Assembly: GCA_001312405.1 (NCBI GenBank)
Contig: BBDR01000010.1
Location: 1 to 64,000 of the forward strand
Direction: 5' to 3'
Source: Clostridium sp. NkU-1
GTDB lineage: Bacteria > Bacillota_A > Clostridia > Lachnospirales > Lachnospiraceae
Length of the DNA: 64,000 nucleotides
The stretch's first letter is position 1. Each line of letters starts with the position of its first letter. The notes beneath the pieces were generated by a model. It saw only the letters and a list, made by a program, of their open reading frames with translations. It did not search any database and was not told the origin of the DNA. Shown here one piece after another: positions 1-9,006 of the stretch. A program made the position numbers and the translations under genes.

Positions 1-114
1 CTTAGTTATCTTCTCATCAATAATAACATTATCATTGATAAAATCTTGTCTCACCGGCTTATCCGATGCTTCCCACATATTTAATCCTAATGATGTTTTA
101 TTTGTACTTGACAT
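1..114 (-). CDS. phage tail-type protein, N-terminal 38 codons (cut by window edge)
   Basis: Only the first 38 codons are in the window. The protein opens SSTNKTSLGLNMWEASD and continues with DFINDN. This layout (T-N-K-T, a Trp-containing linker, then D-F-N-x-D-N and I-D) is typical of the N-termini of clostridial phage tail or tail-fibre proteins; that assignment is from memory of the family. The ATG at 112-114 is preceded by AGGAG seven bases upstream. It lies about 130 nt downstream of a minus-strand promoter flanked by two LexA boxes, so it is probably the first gene of an SOS-controlled prophage or tailocin operon that continues to the left of the window. Confidence 0.55.
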   Translation of the reverse strand, partial: MSSTNKTSLGLNMWEASDKPVRQDFINDNVIIDEKITK

Positions 115-220
115 ATTATTTCTCCTCTTTTAATTTGAATTTTGCTTGAAATTTCTTCTGATCATTTAACTGTTACATACATATTGCCACGAAACAATCT
201 CTAATTCCATACCAGCATTA

Positions 221-232
221 GAACATATGTTC
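221..232. promoter_or_regulatory. LexA (SOS) box 1
   Basis: Perfect palindrome GAACATATGTTC, matching the Firmicute LexA/DinR consensus CGAACrnryGTTCG core. It sits 11-22 bases downstream of the inferred transcription start of the minus-strand promoter at 250-278, a position where bound LexA would block transcription. Confidence 0.75.
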
Positions 233-249
233 TTTTTGTCGACATCTAG

Positions 250-278
250 ATTATAATACTCTATAATCCTGTTGTCAA
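250..278 (-). promoter_or_regulatory. consensus sigma-A promoter for the phage-like gene
   Basis: On the minus strand TTGACA (273-278) and TATAAT (250-255) are separated by exactly 17 bases, which is a perfect housekeeping promoter. It points at the phage tail-like gene that starts at 114 and is bracketed by two identical LexA boxes. Confidence 0.8.
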
Positions 279-288
279 TGCCTTTTTC

Positions 289-300
289 GAACATATGTTC
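289..300. promoter_or_regulatory. LexA (SOS) box 2
   Basis: Second perfect copy of GAACATATGTTC, here with the flanking C that completes the half-site. It ends 11 bases upstream of the -35 hexamer at 273-278 on the minus strand. The two boxes are 68 bases apart. Confidence 0.75.
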
Positions 301-405
301 TCTTTTGCAATTAATATAAGGAAAAGTAGTTATTTTACCTTAAATGAAAAAGTAACGTCCAGTATGCAATATTAACTTCCATATTCTTTGCTTTTAACTC
401 CGCAA

Positions 406-1854
406 TATGCAATACTAAAGTCAGTTTAGGTGGTTTTCTGCCCGTTTCAAGATTGGAGGTCTTTACGAATGAAAAAGAAAACCAAGCATAAACATCTGAC
501 ACTTTCACAAAGGATTGAAATTGAAAAGGGATTAGGGTGTGGCAAATCCTTTTCCCAAATCGCCAAAGAGATTCATAAAGATCCTAGTACAGTATCTAAA
601 GAAGTCCGAAAGCATTCTAAGCCCTCACAGAGAAGAAATATCGGATTTGCTCCAATACCTTGCTCATTAAGAAAAGAATGTGACCTAAAATCGTTATGCC
701 TAAAGGACTGTGGTATTAAGTGTAAGGTTTGTCGGGAGCCACACATGCGCTGCATAGACTTCTGTACTAAGTATAAACCTGTAATATGCGACAAGCTCTC
801 AAAGCCGCCATATGTTTGCAATAATTGCTACAAACGTATCAACTGCTTATTCCTGAAACATTTATACTCTGCTAAGTACGCCGACGATTGCTACCGAGAA
901 TTGTTAGTCTCCTCCAGAGAGGGCATCAACCAGACGGCCGAGTCTATCCTATACATGGAAGAACTTATTTCACCTTTAATTAAGAAAGGTCAGTCTATTG
1001 CACACATATATGCTCACCACGCAGAAGAAATAGGCTGTTCGAGACGTACTCTATATCATTACATTGATCAATCCGTTTTTTCGGCTAGAAACCTTGATTT
1101 ACGACGCCGAGTCAAATATAAACAGCGGCGAAAATCAACTACTTGTAGCCTAAAAGATCGGAATTTCCGAGTTGGTCGTAACTATGAAGATTTTCAAATG
1201 CTACTCAAAGACTCACCTAATATAAATGTAGTTGAAATGGATACTGTAGAAGGAACCAAAGGTGGAAAGGTCTTGCTTACCTTAATGTTTCGGAACTGCT
1301 CACTTATGTTAGCCTTTCTCCTTGAATCAAAGACACAGGAAGAAGTTCTAAGGGTTTTTAATGATCTTACCAGCGCTCTTGGCGATGCTCTGTTCCGCCA
1401 AATTTTCCCTGTCATCCTTACTGATGGGGGAATTGAGTTCCAGAATCCCAATCTCCGGGAATATACCAGTAATGATATACGTAGGACTAACCTTTATTAC
1501 TGCGCCCCTTATAGTTCCTGGCAAAAAGGCATGATTGAGAAGAACCATGAATACATAAGACATGTCGTAAAAAAAGTCATATACCTTTGATTTCTTTACA
1601 CAAGAACAAGTCACCCTCATGATTAACCACATCAACAGTGAGGCCAGGGATATGTTGAATGGATGCACTCCCTTTAAGCTGTCTCGTCTCCTTATAGACA
1701 ATAAGCTGCATTCTGTACTGTCTCTTATTGAAATAGAGCCGGATGATGTAACATTAAATCCGCAACTTTTGAACTAAGCATTACACGATCTGGGCAGATT
1801 CCTCCATCAAATCTTGTATTTTTTTCTTGTGCAAGCAGAATTTAGTCTCGCACA
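406..1854 (+). mobile_element. IS30-family insertion sequence
   Basis: The element contains one transposase gene. Imperfect terminal inverted repeats are proposed at 406-425 and 1835-1854: 14 of 20 positions match when one is reverse-complemented, including the shared block ACTAAA. No target-site duplication was verified, so the exact ends are tentative. A related sequence, GTATGCAATATTAACT, lies just outside the left end near 362-377. The element sits between the LexA-controlled promoter and the broken partition genes. Confidence 0.55.
469..1777 (+). CDS. IS30-family transposase (one frameshift)
   Basis: DDE transposase of the IS30 family, about 435 aa once repaired. The N-terminal helix-turn-helix (LTLSQRIEIEKGL, QIAKEIHKDPSTVSKEV) is followed by a Cys-rich insertion at about residues 65-130. 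The catalytic core shows D in VVEMDTVEG, D in LTDGGIEF and E in KGMIEKNHE. The ATG at 469 has GGAGG nine bases upstream. The frame breaks at an A7 run (1569-1575). Reading it as A6 continues KKSYTFDFFTQEQ to a stop at 1775-1777. Programmed frameshifting is not usual in IS30, so a sequencing indel or a recent mutation is likelier. Confidence 0.85.
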
Positions 1855-1928
1855 CTTATTTTGGTTGCCTTGTTTTGGTGCCAGGAAACCCTGTGTTTAT
1901 ATATGTTTTTGCGTAAATTTAATAATGT

Positions 1929-2396
1929 TTAACTATTTATCTTCCAGGCACTGGCGATTACTCTTGCACTAAAACCTTTATTATGAGCACTAAAATTTAC
2001 TTTTTCATTTAACCTTTTTAAGATGGTATTGTTATTACCCGGGTTATTGACCACTAAATCCTGTGTCAGTTCATGTCTACGGCTGGCTAGGTAGAACATA
2101 TAGGTTCTCAATGTAGGTAGCCTGATTAAAGGCCTTATATCCTCATAATCCCGATACCGGAATCGATATAACTCTGCAATATGATAATCTTCCTTTTCCG
2201 GAAGTAAAATTCCTTTTGCCACTTCTGCACTATCTTTCTGATATAAGTGATACTGCATAGAAGCATTCCCTTGCGGATCCTGGTCAATGAGAAGAGTTCT
2301 GTTTTCCAAATAAGCTAAAAGCTCTCCTAATGCATTAGTAGAAGTGGTTTTGCCAACGCCACCTTTGTTGTTGTTAACGCTTACGACGGTTGCCAC
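1929..2396 (-). pseudogene. ParA/Soj-type partition ATPase, C-terminally truncated
   Basis: A GTG start at 2394-2396 follows GGAGG; translation begins ATVVSVNNNKGGVGKTT. The deviant Walker A motif (KGGVGKTT) and the A' region (LLIDQDPQGNAS) mark a ParA-family ATPase. Family members are about 250-270 aa, but this frame ends after about 155 codons, before the Walker B (hydrophobic-IDTPP) segment. The last 20 residues do not look ParA-like. The stop lies only 75 bases from the proposed right end of the IS30 element, so the 3' half was probably lost in a rearrangement there. It is third in a small minus-strand partition operon. Confidence 0.7.
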
Positions 2397-2424
2397 ATTT
2401 TTATCCTCCTGGTATTTATTAGAT

Positions 2425-2741
2425 TTAAGATCTATTTGCAACTTTTTCTATTAATTCATCTAGTTCTTCCTTTTTATAAATAGGCTCCCTATATCCCCAA
2501 TGGCCTGGCATCATAACAGATTCTTTAAAAAGATACAGTTGGTCCAGATCAGAACAATGAACTTTTACACGAACCACATTACTATACTTCGTTGGATAAA
2601 TATCCATCATCTTCACAGTTCCAGACCCTTTATAATCCAAATGCCAGTGGTCGGTATACTCATCTTGAAAGTCTTTTATTGACAAGTTAAAAAAATTCCA
2701 CAATTTCTTGTACTACTTTTTTTAGTTATAAACTTACTCAT
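2425..2741 (-). CDS. small hypothetical protein of partition cluster (two frameshifts)
   Basis: About 104 aa after repair. The ATG at 2739-2741 has AAGGAGG nine bases upstream. Reading A7/T7 runs at 2717-2723 and 2689-2695 as six bases each gives MSKFITKKVVQEIVEFF followed by NLSIKDFQDEYTDHWHLDYK. As given, the frame breaks at both runs. The family is not recognised; it is acidic, with many aromatic residues and no membrane segment. Its start overlaps the stop of the upstream RHH-like gene, and it ends 28 bases before the ParA start, so all three are one operon, probably plasmid- or ICE-derived. Confidence 0.5.
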
Positions 2742-3042
2742 GTATACTTTCCTCCTTAATTTCCTCTAATACTGGATCCAGATAATCAGTGCTCTTTTTG
2801 GCAGCCAGACAAAACTTGTTTAATAATTGAGCCTGCCTATTAATTTTTTCTTCATACTCATTTAAAGCGGGCCTGATATTCTTCTTCCACCTTAGCAAGC
2901 ATTTCCTCACGCTTCATACAGAAATGAACCAGGTACTCAAATTTATCAGTAAGATTTTTTCCTTTACATCGCATCAGATATTTTTCTGTTTCCGGAAACA
3001 GCCTGATTGATATCGGCCTCCCCTTTTTTCTTTCATTGCCAC
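2734..3042 (-). CDS. putative ribbon-helix-helix partition protein (two frameshifts)
   Basis: Reconstructed at about 102 aa. A GTG at 3040-3042 with GGAGGA six bases upstream is preferred over the ATG at 3034-3036. The N-terminus KKGRPISIRLFPETEKYL fits the beta-strand and first helix of CopG/ParR-type ribbon-helix-helix proteins. The C-terminal half (EEYQPALNEYEEKINRQ) is coiled-coil-like. Two breaks are needed: one at the A6/G4 tract (3021-3029), and one near the GGCCC before the second half. Position upstream of ParA suggests the centromere-binding partner. The assignment is inferred from pattern only. Confidence 0.4.
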
Positions 3043-3378
3043 GCTATTCCTCCAATACAATTTCTCACTATAATTGTGTGAATAAAAAATATCTCAGTTA
3101 ATCGTATTATCAAATTATCAAATACTTGAATTAAAGCTAATTCTTCATGACTTCATGATTTTTTTCACTTTTTTATTTGAAATTTTAATCTTTATAATTT
3201 CTATATACACATCATCCGTGGACGTAATCGGGGTGCTTGTGGTAACATCAAATTTTGGAACTTTAAAATTGTATGTGCTGCTCGCATTGAATTACACGAA
3301 TTTGCCAGATTCGTTCCCCAAGTGTTGCCAGCACTTGTTTGATGGACTGTGTTTTTATCTATCCGAAATATTAGGTCT
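3043..3378. other. non-coding stretch
   Basis: AT-rich sequence between the partition operon and the terminator of the next gene. It holds direct repeats of the type TATCAAATTATCAAATA near 3107-3124, which could be partition-site iterons upstream of the RHH-like gene. An open frame on the plus strand (3155-3394) has no ribosome site and no recognisable domain, and was not called. Confidence 0.4.
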
Positions 3379-3408
3379 AAAAAAAGGGACCTAACACTTT
3401 TTTAGGTC
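3379..3408 (-). terminator. rho-independent terminator of the GG-leader gene
   Basis: On the minus strand GACCTAA-(7 nt)-TTAGGTC is followed by CC and seven T. The left arm of the stem contains the TAA stop codon of the gene ending at 3402. Confidence 0.8.
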
Positions 3409-3742
3409 TCTTTTACTCTTTTCCATATTTTCCATCTGTATGTAATGTCTCCACCAACCATGATATCAATTATGCTGGCGTGAGAAATAAGATAGTTCTT
3501 TACATCATCACCTATGAAAGGAATGATCTTACTTAAAATATCCGCCTTATAATAAGCAACTGCATGAGCAAAAATTTCCTGTCCAATCTCTAATTCCGTC
3601 ATACCCATAACAATTCCTCTCTGAATCTGAGCCTGCGCTTCACCTAAGCAATTAGCCTTCTTACGGTATTTGGGATCCATTTTTAAGTGTGCATTTCCGC
3701 CTTTTATTTTGTACATTTCCTGAATTGATAATTTTTTTTCAT
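3402..3742 (-). CDS. double-glycine-leader secreted protein, bacteriocin-like (one frameshift)
   Basis: ATG at 3740-3742 with AAGGAG nine bases upstream. The A8 run at 3732-3739 breaks the frame; reading it as A6 (or A9) gives MKKLSIQEMYKIKGG and then a roughly 97-residue core. The leader (charged start, L-S-x-x-E-M, then I-K-G-G) is the pattern cleaved after Gly-Gly by C39-peptidase ABC exporters. The core is larger than most class II bacteriocins and has an amphipathic middle (AHAVAYYKADILSKIIPFIG) and a basic C-terminus (KIWKRVKE). Only one Cys is present. No C39 exporter or immunity gene is in the window. It lies directly downstream of the holin, in the same direction. Confidence 0.55.
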
Positions 3743-3840
3743 TGTATAATTCTCCTTTTGTGTTATTGACTACACTATTTAGAAAGAAAAACGATAACAT
3801 ATTGTAAACCACGCATATAAGTTATAAAAAAAAGAGTAAT

Positions 3841-3888
3841 GTCAAACGGATATTCACAATCCACTTCGCTGCTTGATTCGGTTAAAAC
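3841..3888 (-). repeat. 48-nt dispersed repeat, copy A
   Basis: Matches 45131-45178 at 37 of 48 positions, with mostly transition differences. In minus orientation it begins TTTTAAC and supplies the last Phe codon and TAA stop of the holin, exactly as copy B does for an unrelated gene. Confidence 0.65.
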
Positions 3889-4356
3889 CCGGATTTATTA
3901 TCAATATCATTCTGCAATTCGGTTAAAATCTTTTTAAGAAAATCAGGTAATTTTGCTCCCATGCGTCCAGCGTTTTCCAAAATTGACAATAGCTCATTAA
4001 TAATTAACCAGGCAGAAACCAGGAGTGTAAATATTGATGTATATTTATAATTGACCCCAATCTCACCAGCAAATTTATGTAACATAAAGTCAGTACTAAT
4101 TGACACCAGAATTATCAGGATATAACTAACCTTTTTGTAAATCCCAATGATGCTTTTTTTTACTGCTCCACCCATATTTTTTTATTATTAGGGTGTTCTA
4201 TTGCTTCCTTTTTTTGCTGCAAGCATTCCCGAAATATAATCCAGTATCATTAATATCATTAATAGAATGATTGCCGGAATTAATAAACTGCACTTATCCA
4301 TAATCCATGTACCGATTATACCAGTTATCCCCATTTCTAATTTTTTTCTTATCCAT
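3882..4356 (-). CDS. phage holin, toxin-secretion/lysis family (three frameshifts)
   Basis: About 156 aa after repair; Bacteriophage_holin_4_1-like. ATG at 4354-4356 with GGGGGGAG six bases upstream. TM1 (LIPAIILLMILMILDYISGML) carries the D-Y-x-S/T-G motif of the family, then TM2 (VSYILIILVSIS) and TM3. The signature ENAGRMGAKLPDFLKKIL sits at the C-terminus. Breaks fall at A7 runs 4341-4347, 4209-4215 and 4177-4183. Holins of this family form membrane lesions that release an endolysin, and a relative (TcdE) exports clostridial toxins without a signal peptide. It pairs with the endolysin at 5582 and precedes the GG-leader gene. Confidence 0.8.
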
Positions 4357-4554
4357 AAAGCACTCCCCCCATATAATTTATTCCATAGATAAAGCACCCT
4401 GATTTAGCATTGACATATTTAAAAAGCTTTTTTACCCAAATAGCAGGATTTTTACTCATATATCTTTTAAAAAGTATTTCATTCCTATATGTAAACCCGG
4501 TTTTAAATACATTAGTTCATTTTATTGTTTTCGTGATCTTCAAATAATCCTTCC

Positions 4555-4583
4555 TGGAAAAATTTGTCTTTTTATAGTATAAT
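4555..4583 (+). promoter_or_regulatory. candidate promoter of lipoprotein gene
   Basis: TATAAT at 4578-4583 with a weak -35 (TGGAAA, 4555-4560) 17 bases upstream. It is 60 bases before the start at 4644. Confidence 0.4.
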
Positions 4584-4643
4584 TGTCATCTAAAGATGAA
4601 TAAGATATGGTATTGTATAAAAGTATTATCTTAGGAGGCCGCC

Positions 4644-5517
4644 ATGAAATATTTACATTTTTCTAAGAAAGCAGTTGCTATCCAGTTTTCGTCCGTACTT
4701 CTGCTCCTTCTTAGTTCCTGTTCCCAAAACAGCGGCGCTTCCATTGCGCCTTCCAGTTCTGGATCTTCCTCCATCGTACTTGATTCTTCCCAAACACCAA
4801 GTGAAAAATCACTGCAGCCCTCCCCGGGTTCAGGCGCTGCAGAAGATCAGACCAGCAGTACAAAATCTTCATCCCAAACGTACAAGATGTCAGTTTATAC
4901 AGAAGCACCCAATAAAAACAGCTCAATTAAAATTCAATATCCAAGTTTCTCAGGCAATGGTTTAGATGCGTTAAATGCATTGATCTATAATAAAGTTCAG
5001 AGCTTTGCCAAAATTGATACATCTCTATTCTCAGGCGATACCGGCTTAACCATTGATTATCAATCCGCAGTTACACTGCAAAACAGCAAAATAGTAAGCA
5101 TTGTTTTTTTTGGGGTTCAAGCTATATCGAAGGCGGCGCATATCCGGTCAGTAATCTGATCACCCTTAATATAGACTTACAGTCTTTAAAAGAAATCACT
5201 TTCAAAGATTTGTATACAACCAATGCTGACTTTGAAAAAGTATTTTTTTAATAAAGCTTTTTTTCCCTGAGAATCCAATAACCTCATATGATAAAACCAG
5301 CTTCCCGGAAATGCTCAGGCTTCAATCGCCGGAATACCGGACAGTGGACCCATTTAGCATACCGGATAACGTTTCCTGCTTTCTTAAGCCTGATGGCATT
5401 GTGCTAAGTATGCCTGCTGTACACGCAACCGGAAGCGATCATTTCGAGGCTCAGCTTAAATACAGTGATATACAGCAGTTCTATCTGCTCAGTCAGAATT
5501 ATTGGGAAAATAAATAA
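4644..5517 (+). CDS. lipoprotein with DUF3298/RsiV-like domain (three frameshifts)
   Basis: About 290 aa. The signal peptide ends in a lipobox (LLLLLSSC), then a Ser/Pro-rich linker of some 60 residues, then a DUF4163/DUF3298-type domain with GGAYPVSNLITLNIDL and the C-terminal (I)VLSMPAVHATGSD strand. ATG at 4644 follows AGGAGG. Breaks lie at T8 5104-5111, T7 5243-5249 and T7 5258-5264; repairing them yields VFWGSSYIEGGAYP, then KVFFNKAFFPENP, continuing to NYWENK. It is the only plus-strand gene between holin and endolysin, so it does not share their transcript. Members are cell-surface lipoproteins of unknown function. Confidence 0.7.
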
Positions 5518-5550
5518 TCGGCCAAAGTGTTTTACCTTTGACCGATTATT
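5516..5550. terminator. bidirectional terminator
   Basis: AATCGG-CCAAAG and CTTTG-ACCGATT form a stem around an 8-nt loop. It lies between the convergent lipoprotein (plus) and endolysin (minus) genes. Confidence 0.75.
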
Positions 5551-5581
5551 TACGTTTAGAACATTATGTAAACTACTGCTT

Positions 5582-6505
5582 TTAATTTAATGTATTATAC
5601 CAATAGGTTGCCTGATTTCCCCGTGTCTGATCTTGTGAAGCATTTGCCGGCCTTTCGTAATTGTGCAGGAATGCACAGGCAAGGTAATACGCACTTTCTG
5701 TAGAACGGGTAAACTGTGTGAAAGACATATTATATTTAGAAGTAGCATAAAACTGCAGGCCCGCACTTACCTCATACAGAATACGTTTTAATTCACTGTC
5801 CATATCAGCAACCGGCAATTTATTGCTCTGCGCCCAGTTTATATAATTTGTTGCCGGTGTCCATTGGACTAAACCGAAACCTCCGCTCATGTTATTCTCT
5901 TTTAAACTCTGCCAGATACCTGGATTAATTGTACTTTCTGTCTGCATATTTCCAAGCATACCGCAGATAGCATTTTTCGTCCAACCCTTACCGCGTAAAT
6001 AATTCAGGATATATTGGGCGTTCACGGCCATTTGACTCTGTGTCAGATAACTATTACTGCAATATATCGTTCCATTGCCAGAAGACGGATAAGTATTATA
6101 ACCAAAAAGGAACTGCCAGGTGGTGGGACCAATAATACCATCGGCCGAAATCCCCATCTTCTTCTGGAAATTGTTTGCAGCAGTTACGGAGTTAGCACCA
6201 AAAGCACCATCCACAGTAATGGTTTCAAATTTGCTTAACAAATACTGCGCTGCTCTGGCTGCATAGTTGCTGGTTCCATTCTGTACCGTGACAATCAATG
6301 CAGATAAGGTGCCCGCCCCTGCGATCCCGTCAGCCGCAAGGCCCTTACTCTTCTGGAAATTAGTCACAGCAGTTTTGGTACCTGAACCAAAACTTCCGTC
6401 TATCGTGAGAGAATACCCTTTAAAAGTCAGCAAGCACTGTAAAGCGCTCACATTTTTCCCTGAACTGCCTGTCTGTAAAACAGGCCATGCTGGAGTTGCT
6501 GCCAT
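5582..6505 (-). CDS. phage endolysin: two peptidoglycan-binding modules plus lysozyme-like domain
   Basis: 307 aa, intact, with no signal peptide, as expected for a holin-dependent lysin. Two PG_binding_1 modules (about residues 13-70 and 80-140; motifs [20 protein letters not shown] and [19 protein letters not shown], each followed by DGI.G..T) are joined to a C-terminal phage tail-lysozyme-type domain (about 160-300). The latter contains the candidate catalytic Glu in [14 protein letters not shown] and the [10 protein letters not shown] segment. The start at 6505 is preceded by GAAGG. With the holin it forms a lysis cassette, although the lipoprotein gene lies between them on the other strand. 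Confidence 0.85.
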   Translation of the reverse strand: MAATPAWPVLQTGSSGKNVSALQCLLTFKGYSLTIDGSFGSGTKTAVTNFQKSKGLAADGIAGAGTLSALIVTVQNGTSNYAARAAQYLLSKFETITVDGAFGANSVTAANNFQKKMGISADGIIGPTTWQFLFGYNTYPSSGNGTIYCSNSYLTQSQMAVNAQYILNYLRGKGWTKNAICGMLGNMQTESTINPGIWQSLKENNMSGGFGLVQWTPATNYINWAQSNKLPVADMDSELKRILYEVSAGLQFYATSKYNMSFTQFTRSTESAYYLACAFLHNYERPANASQDQTRGNQATYWYNTLN

Positions 6506-6788
6506 AATTTTTACCTTCTTTCATAAATTAATTGAAGCACTTCTAAAGTGTCGCGCGCCTTTTCAGAAGCGTCTTCTATAAGTTAGAAAGAAAGATTTAT
6601 CCAAAATAGAAACCCCTCGTACAAATTTTTTTAATAAGGAGCCGTTATAAAATGGTGTGATCAATTTCTATAAGCTAAAAACAGAAACAAAAAAATTATA
6701 ATGACCTTTTTTTAACATAATATAATTTTCTCCGATTAGTCTTTATATAGTACACCTTAAAATGAGCGAAATACTTAAATCCTACATT
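6506..6788. other. non-coding stretch upstream of endolysin
   Basis: AT-rich; presumably holds the endolysin promoter (a TATAAT on the minus strand near 6690-6700 lacks a good -35). No gene was found. Confidence 0.35.
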
Positions 6789-6842
6789 AAAAAAAATCAT
6801 TTAGTTAAACGCCCTGTAGCATAGCCTTTAACTAAATGATTT
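6789..6842 (-). terminator. strong terminator of the agr operon
   Basis: A perfect 16-bp stem (6794-6809 with 6827-6842) around a 17-nt loop is followed on the minus strand by a run of eight T. It lies 35 bases after the repaired agrB stop. Confidence 0.85.
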
Positions 6843-6877
6843 CTTTGATAAAGTAATTAAAGTGTAAAAAGATATTA

Positions 6878-7444
6878 TTAATGCCATTCCTTATATTTAC
6901 CAACAAGCATCGTAATAACCATTAAAAGAAATGTAATCATCATTAAAAATAAATATTTTTCATTTTTTAAAAATCAGACATATGATGGCTAATGCAGCAT
7001 CTATCAGCAAATATCGTTTGAGTTGTTTCTTAAAATATGTTTCTTCATCACTATCTATGGGCCGATTCATATGCTTTACCGGATAAAGCATCCATACTGC
7101 CACAATAAAAGCAGATAAAAGCAATATGGAAAATAGCATAGGCACAGCAATAAGTTTAACAAGCAGCAGAATTCCTGTATATGTAAGGTTAGATAATATC
7201 AAGCAATATGAATAATGTTCTAAATGCATCCCTCCCGCATAAGCCTTAATGGTATAAATATTGCCAAAAATAATAATCCTTCAAGCAGCATATGGCCTAG
7301 GGCCGCTATCAAAATACTAATTAGGAAGCTTAACGAAACTTCTAACCCTGTCTGAAAGCCGTACTCATATACTTTCCTTTCTTCTTCTTTCACTACTCCT
7401 TTACATACAACATAATTTGTTAGTCTGATTGCAAGCTTCTGCAT
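6878..7444 (-). CDS. agrB: AgrB-type autoinducer-processing peptidase (two frameshifts)
   Basis: 188 aa after repair, the usual AgrB size. AgrB is a membrane Cys endopeptidase that cleaves the AgrD C-terminal tail and forms the thiolactone. The active-site block reads LRAYAGGMHLEHYSYC, with His and Cys seven residues apart as in S. aureus H77/C84. It needs one G restored near 7240 (AAGG to AAGGG). Reading the T6 run at 6963-6968 as five then keeps the frame open to 6878 and adds a final membrane segment (LMMITFLLMVITMLV). ATG at 7442-7444. It follows agrD closely and is the last gene of the operon. Confidence 0.8.
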
Positions 7445-7455
7445 GTTAAAATTTT

Positions 7456-7596
7456 CTAAACTTTTTTTACTTCATCTGGCAACTTTGGCTGGTGAAAAAT
7501 ATATGCACATTGAGTACTCACTCCTAAAGCCACCATATGCACTGCAAATAATGCCATAACATTAGCTACTGTGATTTTAGCACTTAATTTTTTCAT
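7456..7596 (-). CDS. agrD: AgrD-type cyclic autoinducing peptide precursor
   Basis: 46 aa; ATG at 7594-7596 after GAGAGGATGAAGGAT. It has three parts as in AgrD: an amphipathic N-terminus (MKKLSAKITVANVMALFAV), the peptide core (STQCAYIF) and an acidic/Pro tail (HQPKLPDEV). The inferred signal is a five-membered thiolactone ring Cys30-Ala-Tyr-Ile-Phe34 with a short N-terminal tail. The A7 run near the end may be a true A6, in which case the C-terminus would be KKFRKF and the stop would touch the agrB start. It sits between agrC and agrB. It is too short for most gene callers. Confidence 0.85.
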   Translation of the reverse strand: MKKLSAKITVANVMALFAVHMVALGVSTQCAYIFHQPKLPDEVKKV

Positions 7597-7714
7597 ATCC
7601 TTCATCCTCTCTTCATACATTAATATGGTTAAGTTGTTGATAAACCGATTATATCACTTAATAACTTCCATTTGCCGCACCTGCCATAATTACCGGTTTT
7701 GCTGTCAAAATTAA

Positions 7715-9006
7715 TTATATATTTAAAATAACTGTCAGGGAAAATACTCCGTTCTCTGTATCTACATTTACAGATCCTTGATATTTCTCCACTGTCTTTC
7801 TAATAAAGCTCACACCATATCCATGTCTGGCATTTTCTGCTTTAGTTGTTTTTAAGTTCCCCCTGTCATCCCATTTTAAGGTATGATTGTAAGGATTTAT
7901 AATAACAAGTACAAAAGCCCCTTTCTTTACCCCCATGTATATCTGGATGGTTCTCTTATGTTCCTCACATGTTTTTGTTGCCTCTATGGCATTATCTAAA
8001 GAATTTCCCAGGATAATACTCAAATCACTTTGCTGAATTGGTATGTCTTCCGGAATAAAACTCTTGATTTTAAAATCAATTCCCATTTTCTTTGCATAAG
8101 AATATTTAAAATTGATCAATGTATCTATTACATTGTTTCCGCTATTCAATATCCGTTTTTCATCTTCTGAAGATATCTGAAGCAAATGATTCAGGTCATT
8201 GACAGCCTCCTGATTTCTGCCATATTTTACAGTCTCTCTTAGCAGTATTAACTGATTTATCAGATCATGCTTTTCTTTATAAAAATTCTCCATGGCCCTT
8301 TTTTGTTCATCCGTATTCATCGCCAATAATTCAATCTGCTGCTCATAAATAATATTTTCTTTTTGTATTACAAAACTCTCGGCAAGTTTTTCATAGATTT
8401 CAAAGATTATTAAATTTATAAGCAGAATTATATTGAGTGTGACCATAACGGCTATTTTATGGTTATTTCCTCCTAAAATAAAAATGTTATGTACGATAAA
8501 AGCACTGCTAAAGGGGATAAATAACATAAGTAAATAATAAATGGCTGGGATCGTTGTTTTATCCTTTGAATTAAATCTTATGCTCATTATGCTGACTAAC
8601 ATTATTACAATTAATTTAGATATGCCCGAACCCAGGGTAACAAACTCCATATTTCCAACCGGTAATAATTTAAGGAAATGATAGCAAAGTAATTCTATGA
8701 TCATCCAAACTACATATAAAAGCACTACATATAAAACTTTTTTTATTTCCCGCCTTATGAAAACCAATAACAGCAATAAGTGAAACTAAAACAACATTTA
8801 TCACAAAAATCCATATGGAAGCGTTTCCGCTGCCGTGTTCTGCTATAACCTGGTATATATAAAATAAACACCATATAAATATATTAGACAGCCTGTTTTT
8901 CTTTTTCTCAAAAAAAAGCAGACAAATATTTGTATACAATCCACATTGTAATAAATGCCATTGTTATATCAAATAAAATGTCTATATAGTTATACACTAA
9001 TTTCAT
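7715..9006 (-). CDS. agrC: AgrC-type sensor histidine kinase (two frameshifts)
   Basis: About 429 aa. The N-terminal half is a polytopic membrane sensor domain with roughly six hydrophobic segments. Next come a linker coiled coil, the phospho-acceptor region EKHDLINQ (about residue 245) and a GHKL ATPase of the HATPase_c_5 type with N-box SLDNAIEA and a G-box around GYGVSFIRK. ATG at 9004-9006 overlaps the agrA stop (ATGA). Frame breaks are at A8 8910-8917 (true A7) and T7 8738-8744 (true 6). It should sense the AgrD-derived cyclic peptide. Confidence 0.8.

Noticed and set aside
469..1777. Programmed frameshift in the IS30 transposase
   Set aside because: IS30 elements normally have one frame, and the break is the same A7 error type seen across the window.
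3155..3394. 79-codon plus-strand open frame
   Set aside because: No ribosome-binding site, no recognisable motif, and it runs into the terminator stem of the opposite gene.
6878..6960. A 28-residue hydrophobic peptide starting at the agrB stop (ATGA overlap)
   Set aside because: It is better explained as the final membrane helix of AgrB, because one base less in the T6 run at 6963 joins it in frame and gives the normal AgrB length.
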